Positions 44,801-53,800 of a stretch of DNA of 64,000 bases are shown in pieces. Position numbers and translations under genes: made by a program. The stretch is from positions 18,132,837 to 18,196,836 of the forward strand of contig NC_087073.1 of the NCBI RefSeq assembly GCF_026151205.1, in the 5' to 3' direction. Below the pieces are notes generated by a model. That model searched no databases. It was not told the DNA's origin and was given only the letters and a program-made list of their open reading frames with translations. Source of the stretch: Bolinopsis microptera (Eukaryota; Ctenophora; Tentaculata; Lobata; Bolinopsidae). Position 1 is the first letter of the stretch. Each line of letters opens with the position of its first letter.

Positions 44801-47800
44801 TACCATCGCGATACGGGTATTAATTTACCTCCCAGCGGTGAGACACCGCTTCCCTCCATCGCCATGTTTGAAGCTCTCCCATCATCTGTTCTACTTCAGA
44901 GGGAAGTGATTTATTTTATATTTTAAAATTGTTATTATTCCAGTATAACAAATACATTTTCTAATCGTGTAAAATCGTGTAAAATCGTGAATCTTAAACA
45001 GCTAACATAACTCCTTCATACTAAAAAAGCCGATTCTAGATATTTTAGCTGTATAAGAAACCAATAAAATATGGGCGTGGCCGGTGGGGACCGAAGATGG
45101 AAAAGTTGGAAGCTGAAATTTTTTTGGTGGTCTTTGAACCTAAGGATCAACAAATAAGAACATACTCATAATTATTCAAGGACATTTTGTTTTTTTGAAC
45201 CGGTCTAACTTACATAAACGTGAATATCTTGAATATTTATCGAATAATGATAATCTCAAATTTCAAGACAAATTAATGTCAATTAATGTCAATTAATGTC
45301 AATTAATGTCAATTAATGTCAATTAATGTCAATTAATGTCAATGTCAGTTTGGGGTTTTTATGGAATACTGACATTAATTGACGTTGCATTCCCCCCGAT
45401 AGCTATGAGAGTAACTTTTACAATCATGATATAATATACTAATATATATACAATGTATGATATATAATATTCTTTTTATCCAAAAATAGCTTTATCAATT
45501 GAAATGATAGTGGCCAGTTTGTATTGTGTATATAGTATTTTCCGATTAACCTACTACAAGAACTACTCTTCGCCACATATCCCAAACGTTATGACATGGT
45601 ATTTTTATATCTTTATACGTCAAGATGTCATTACCTATTAATTCAACTCTAGATAGAAGATGACAACCACCAAGCATCGTGTCGGTTCATTATACATCAA
45701 AACAATAACAAAATACAACTTATAGTATAGCTTATTTAGTTTCAGAATCATTAAAATTCGATTAAATATCATAATGGCGTATCAATGAAATCAAAGGAAA
45801 CATTTGAAATGATAAAAACCGGACTGCACTGTAATAAACACCTCTTAAAGCTCGCTGAGTACCTGACTCCTGTGCCCTGACCGAGCAAGCGAAGCCCCAG
45901 ATAGCTCTATCAGGTGTGTTGTGTTCTCTACCACTTCTCATCTCGAAGGAGAATGTAACCGTGTCTCCTTCAACCTTGATCTGGTCGGTTGGCCAACCTG
46001 ATCCCAAGACACTCCGACTACCAAACCCGTACGTGTTTCCTCCGTACTCTGAGACTTTGCGAGAGCTTGTGCTTGCCCCCGCATAGATTATCACCTAGGG
46101 TAGTATATCAAGGGGTATTTGAAGAATTTAATTTAATGCTGGGGTAGGAATCTGTCAAGAAAAGAAACAGGACATGAGTTCACTGATAAAATTGAAAATA
46201 GTCTCGCACAACTGAGATGAAACTTTAATTATCAATTAACATTTTCCTTTCCACGTTTTTTACCTTATCATAGTCGTACTGTGTAGCACACCTAGGATCA
46301 AATCTCAGATACAAGCTTCTAGCACCTGGTATAGTAACGGTGTCTTTAAACTTGTAGTTATCTCGTACAGGGTGTATGGTCTCGACAGTTCGGCCAGCAG
46401 CCCACGGAGCTGGTACGGACAGGGAGGACAGATACTCCTGGAACTGCTCCGATCTTTCTCCTCCTTCTTCTGTAATGATAAGGGAATTAGAGCTGGATTT
46501 TAAGATGAAGTTTGATAAAATAATCATTATAGAGGTATTGGTACTAGTGATCCAGTAAATGAGGACTGACAACTGCCATACACATCTCTCTATAACTTTC
46601 TGCTTGCCGCGTTATAATCACTTCTTTTCTTACCGATAATCATTGAGTCAGAGGAGAGGAGCTTCATCTTGTCGTGAACTGCTGTAGCGGCTTTACAGGC
46701 TACAACGCTTACATCACTGAACATCTGAAGTTATTGTTAGATTAAGACTATAATAATAAGAACACACTGTAGATATTATATTATAATGGATAATATTTAA
46801 CAATAGATTATAAATTATACGTAAATATGTAATAAATAACGTTCAATGGCTGCACAGTGCACTGCCTTGTTGGGGTTTTGCCGGTTATTATTACCAACTA
46901 ATGGCAGTGTAATACTGCTAAAATTATCAAAGAACCGTTTCTACCAATCAATAATTCCACGACAACGATAACATCAAACATGGCAGTCAATAACACAACT
47001 TTATAATTTAACCCCAATTTTACAACTTGACACAAAAACTCCCCCACAAACCTGCAGGAGGTTCTCACTGAATCCCAGAGTGTGAAGCTTCCTATCACAG
47101 AGGAGACAGAGCATTGGAGGCAGGATGAGACCGAGGATGCTGCTCTTGATGAGACGCTCAAACATGTTGAGACGTGTCTCCACATGGACTGTCTCCAGCT
47201 CGTCCAGTCCGGTGCAGACTGATAGTACTGTGTCGTATACCTGGGAGGGAGAAATTCATGCTGCTTTAGGTTGCAGATATTTGTAGTACCGCTACCGGCA
47301 GATGTTTAGGATACAATATAGCTAAATAGGTAAACCTATTACTATTAAGTTGTTGTAAATATTAGACGAAAGATCCATTAAATCCACCCCATACTAAATA
47401 GAGCTAAATAATTTTGGTGCCGGAATCTGTTTTGCATTCTGTAGGTGGTATTGTTATATAACTTTTGGTAAAAGTTGAAAATCAAATTATAGTCTGGATG
47501 ATTTAACCACGCATTACAAAATAATTTAAAGCAGCAATGAACGGGAACAACTCGGTAAAAGGTTAAATAGAACCCACTTTCGTTACAGAAGCTTGAGATC
47601 CACTCATTTTCGAGACTCAATATTAAATACAGAAAGTAGGTAGGATCGGTGGTATCTTACCTTGCGGCAGTGCTGCAGTGAGAACTTTACATAGTTAAAT
47701 AGATCAGCAGTTGTTTCTTTGTTGTCCAGATGAGAGAGCGAGTAACGGAACAAGTGAGATTGTATGCTGCCCAGCAGTGAGATGCAGGGACTTCTTTGCT

Positions 47801-50800
47801 GTGAAATGATGGGGGTTCAGATTGTAGGGTTTAGATTGTGCACTATTAAAATGTCAGAACCTCCGCGTATCCTGACACACAGGACTATAAAAAAAGTCGG
47901 GAATTGGTAATTTGTTAGGATATGCCCCTCAGTGTGCCTTATATAACATAATGATATTATTGATAATGAGCAGGTGAAATATTTGAAGGTTTAAAACCAA
48001 CTGACCGGCATATGGGAGACAAGAGATTGGAATGCATCGTTACCCAGCGTCACCACATTTCCAATCAAGGTGCAACTTTCAGCAGTCGCAGCGCTGAACA
48101 CCGTATCAACTATTTCCTGCGCGCACCACGCAGAGCGCTCCTGCGCTAAACTAGAATCGAGCTGCGCACGAATGTGGCTGAACACGCTTGTCTGCAGTAT
48201 TTGGCAACCCACGTGCTGTGAAGCTTTGATAAGTTCTACTACCATGACATGTTGGGACTCCTCGCTGCTGTAAAACAGTTCGAAACTGTTGCTGAGGATC
48301 TTGCTGGCTGCTTTCAGGATAGCTTCACTGTAGTTACTTGACAGTATCTTCCACACCTGATAGCGTTTCTGTGTCACTATATTTTATAAACAAGTTTTGT
48401 ATCGACTTAAGGTGAACTTGGTATCAGATAAACTGAAACATTGACAGTAAGCACTAAGCAATTAGATGCATTTACACACGGTGCACGATGTGAATTGTGC
48501 AAGTGTACGTACCTGTTCTCTGAGAATAGTAATACTGTCAACCAGCTCGGCAGTCACGCAATCTAGACTCTGCATGCTGAGGTTAAGGAGGACCAGGACA
48601 CAGTGTAGCTGCTGTTCGTTCCTCGTCACACTGCTCAGAATGTCAGACAGCTGCTCCAGGTAGCGGGGTGTCATGTCCGGGACTAACTTCTGGTCCGTGT
48701 TTATCTGGTGACAGCACGTGCTTCCTAGATGGGTGATATGGATTCAGGAACACGACAATTATAATAGTCCTCCCAGTTTTGAGAGATCAAATACTAGCAG
48801 ATATCAACATATACTAGCAAATACTACAATGTAATTTCTTGTCTCTTGAGAAAGCCGTGAACTTGACAAATTGAACCATCTGAAATTTGGTTATAAGTAA
48901 ATCTCAGTACCTAGATGATGGAGAAGGATTGTGACAACATCGTTCATACTGATAAGAGAATCAGGGGAGGGGATGGGGACGATACCCAGTCTGCGTGCTA
49001 TGTGGTGGGGGGCCATGTTACCAGGGTTACCCCACTCTTCAACCCACTCGTCACTACACGTCCAGATTGTGTTGTTTTCTACATCATAACAAGCTCCTGT
49101 TGCGATTTGTATTTCATTACATTTATAACAGGATAGCCCATGCTCAGATATTTATAGATTTTAATTTGGGAGTACGGTTTAATGTCAGAACTTTCAAGTT
49201 TCAACCTTGGATAAAATTTGAAACTTTATGAGAGACCAAGATAGCAGACAATATTTTCTTGATTGCTAATAAAGATGATTTAATATCATATTATATAATA
49301 TATATACTGCAGAATGTATTTTATCCATGACTTACCCATGCTGCACAAGGAAGAACCCTTAGCAAGAGCGCACCCAGGAGCATCTGACAGATCAACACGC
49401 TGATCCAACTGTCCATCAGTAAGGGAGAAACACAGACTCGTAGCTATTCCTGGAGTGTCTAATTTAATTTAGATTAGGTAGTTCATGAGATTTTGGTGAA
49501 AGTTAAAACTTATGTTTCTGGCAAGGAATCCAGGTTTGATTCCAAACAAGTATCAATTTTAAATCACCCATCTAGAATCTAGATACCCTACCTTTAGAGG
49601 GACCAGCTACCGACAGCGCAGGTACAAAGAGAGCAGAGGGTTGCCCAGAACGGGAGTTACTGGAAGTAGGTATCACCATCACCAGGTGATTTCCACACGT
49701 GTACATGGGTGTTTTCCTCAGTACCTTCAGTGTCAGCCCACAACTTGTCTGAGCTGATTGGATTGGAGTCACAATTAACGTTATTTCGTGTGACTGAATG
49801 ATGACTTTTCAGTGAAAACAAATTGTAACTGAAACATAATCGTGTTTTCAGCCTTGAGTAAAACGTTTCAAAATTTAAGTTACCATTATCATCTTTAGCA
49901 GTAGCTGCTAGAAGCTGGATAGCTTCAAGTGCCATGTTAGCACTGCTTGATCGAACTGGTCTAAGTTTTTCAATCAGAGCCTCCGTCAGCGTTTTACTAG
50001 CCTGCAAGAGAAACAGTTATTAACATTTCAATAGCATTATAATATTGTTTTGTCTTATTCAGCCAACTGTTCAACATGGAATATGAATCATATTATGGTT
50101 AGCAAGTACACAATTCATTTCAAACCTACAATAGAAACCGTAAATTTGACCACAATTTGTACAGCACATTTCAGTTTTGTGATTTTTAAAAAGACGTAAA
50201 ACTAGTATTTATTAGATTATAAAATAAAAGAGAGCGCCCTTAGTCACCTCAATATCCTTTCTCTGAATAGTAATCCTATCCCTGACAGGAACCAGCTCCA
50301 GTGCCCCAGCTTCATTTCTCTCAAAATTCAGCACATCTACAAAGATAGTGAGAGACTTGTTTGATTTGCTAGGACCCGACCGTACCACCACAGACGAACA
50401 GGTAATCCAGTAAATGTAGAGACCGTCGCTGCATAGTGCTAGAGTAGTTGTGCTGTTGTTACAGTTACTGATAGCAGGGGACATTCCATTGAGTTGTACA
50501 TCACATTCAACCTGGGGGAACCGGATTTTAAAATTAGAATAGGATATAATTATTATTTTTGCTATTTCATATCATAAATTACGGAGAAAATAGCAATAAT
50601 AATAATAACGGCCATGGAAATACTGCTAACAATACGGATCTAAAGTTTCAGAAAACCTAATCGGAATCATCAATGTAATTTGTACTGTAAAATATGACCA
50701 TTTTTTGCATCTACAGCTACAGAATGTTAAATAATACATTACATGAAATATAAAATATTAATGATGAAAACTTATGAGCACAACCTCAGACACATAGAAT

Positions 50801-53800
50801 CACTCATAACCCCTCAATATTTTCAGAAACTAGGACACCTCAACACCAAAAAATCCTCATACACCCACAGAAAACAACTCCTTACTCACCAAAAGAAGTT
50901 CGCGGTACTACTCTCAGAATACGACACCCCGTTCCTCTCACCCTACGACACTCTTAAAACGCTCGACATACCCTCTCCCACATTTCATGGTCCCCTCCTC
51001 AAGACCTCACCTACCCCCAAGAAAGACACCACAGCCAAAACAGTGATCAACCTCTCTGGACAGACCCTCTCCACAGCTGAAACTGACGTCCTCTCCCTTG
51101 GACTGAAGTTCGTCCCGACACCCACCTCAGATCCTACCCCCGACCTGGCTCCCCTCATACAGAACATCACTAAACAACTAGGAGAAGGCATGGAAGCCTC
51201 AGCCACATATCAGGTCACCTCTGTATTATCTAAATTTGACAATAAACGTGACATGACCACCGACAATTTGACTCCACAACAACGTACCGCTCTTAAATCT
51301 TTAAAATCTAAGAAATCTGAATTGAAATTTCTTCCTGCTGACAAGGGCAACGCCACTGTTGTACTGACTCACGATCAATACATAACCAAAGTTACCGACC
51401 ACTTATCCTCAGGTAGTTACACCCTCTTAACGAAAGACCCCACTCAATCCGTTACCACTAAACTACAGAAAGTCCTCAAGAAACTACACACCGACAAGAA
51501 GATCACGACCGACCTATACCACAAGATGCGCAACCTACATCCTAGATGGCCTCAACTTTACGGACAACCTAAGATACACAAACCCGGCGCACCTATCCGT
51601 CCCGTAGTCAGCTTCTACAACACCCCCCTCCAAGCCCTCCACAAAGTCCTCGCATCTTTCCTCAAACCCCTAGCCCAGAACCCCTTACGCCTCAAAGACT
51701 CTTCCGACTTCAAACATCGCTTCGACTCCTCTCTCAACCCCTCCTTCCACTACCACGCCTCCTTAGACGTCCAATCCTTGTACACCTCCTGTGACATGCG
51801 CCTAGCCCTCAAAACTGTCATCTCCTCCTTTGAACAGAACCCCTCTCGTCTTCCCTCCAATGTCACCACCACCACCATAGGCTCCCTTATCAACTTTTGC
51901 CTTGACAACTCATACCTTGAATTCAACGGCTCCTTCTACTCCCAAGACGAAGGTGGTACAATGGGATCCCCCCTCATTGTTGAACTAGCTGAAATCCGCC
52001 TTGCTGAAATCGAGACCTTAGCTTTATCCTCATGTCCTGACCCTCCGAACACTTACTCCCATTTCGTTGACGACGGCCTTGGATCTTTCAGAGACAGAAA
52101 CCACGCAGAATCCTTCCTTACATTCCTTAACTCCCTTACTGAAGACCTCAACTTTACCCAAGAACATCCCTCTACAGACGGAACTATACCCTTCCTTGAC
52201 GTTCTCATCCACCCTGACAAATCCACATCAGTCTACAGAAAACCCACCCACACCAACCTCTACACCAAGTACTCCTCCTGCACCACCAACTCATCTAAGA
52301 ACGCAGTCATCCGATCACTGACCAGAAGAGCCCACAACATCTGCTCACCCCAACACCTTGACGACGAACTCCAGACAGTACGACACGTTTGCCTCCAGAA
52401 CGGCTTCCCTCCTCACCGCATCACCACCATCATGGACGAAGTACAACGGAAATTCACCAACCCCTCTCGCCACCAATCCCTAGCCTCATTCAACCGACAG
52501 ACCCGTGAACATGCCCTTAGTGTTTCTCTTCCTTTCCATCCCTCCCTATCCAAACCCATCTCCAAGATACTCGGACAACACGACATCAAAGTCACCCACT
52601 CCTCTGCTACCTCCCTCCGCAACCTCCTCACCAAAACGAAGACCACACCCCCTACTCACCTCACTCCCAACACCATCTACGAAATTTCCTGCTCACAGTG
52701 CCCCTCCAAATACGCCGGACAGACCTACAGACCCTTGGTCCACCGCATGAAAGAACACGAACGATGTTACAGACTCAACAACGCCATCGACGAATCCACA
52801 GACAGAATCAAATCAGCCCCTGCACATCATGCCCTGACCACCGGCCACACCATCTCCTGGAACAACATCGAAGTCCTCAAATCCCTCACCTCACGCTCCC
52901 AACTTGACCTCACAGAACACGCAGCTATACAAATACGACAACCAGCTATGAACAGAACAGACCGCGCACCCAAATGTAGTTCCCTCTGGGACCCCATTCT
53001 TCCTAAAATTGCCAAATCCTTAAAGTCCAGACCATCTGGCATTTCCTTCTCAACCTCAACAGAAGACTAAATTTTTATTGACATTGTACTGTAATTTTCA
53101 CTTTCCCACCCACACCTCCCCCACCCTCCATCCCTGACACCACTCAATCACATATAAGCATTGTCCACCACATCACATTCAGCTGACGACGATTAACACA
53201 TGTTTATTGAAAGCTTCTACAAGTTAAATCATCGTATCTCTTATATGTTTTTAACCCAACTCCACTCAGTAAAATATTAATATTCGTAAAACAGGTTACT
53301 TGAAGTGTCGAGGGGTTGAGAAGCTGGCAAAAAGGGGAGCTTTTAGTGTCAGCACTTGCAGTTCTATAGACGAGGTTCCCATCAGCATATGTGACCCAAC
53401 CCTGGTCAATATGAAGATTACGAGCATACACTACCCCACGCAGGGTTCCCGCTCTGCCGGTCCCAATACGTGCAAGTCCAGCTCCAGTGCAACCCGTCAT
53501 GTAGAGATACTTTCCATCAGTCCCAAGAGTTCTTGGTACTTCTTTATCTGCAAGTTTTAAAATTTTCTTATATGAGGGATTTTTACTCCAATAAAACTTT
53601 CCTAAATTCCCAAAAATTAATTTTATGTGCTCTAAGAAAATGTTTTACCCTAATTAAACAATACTAATTAAAATAAGAAACAAACTTTTGTTATTTTCTT
53701 TAGAAGAGTTGATATCAGCCGGCACTGATATGACATCACTATGATCCCAGCAAAGGTGATGTAGGCTCCCATTTAGCGAGGTTGGGACCCCCGGCCCACC

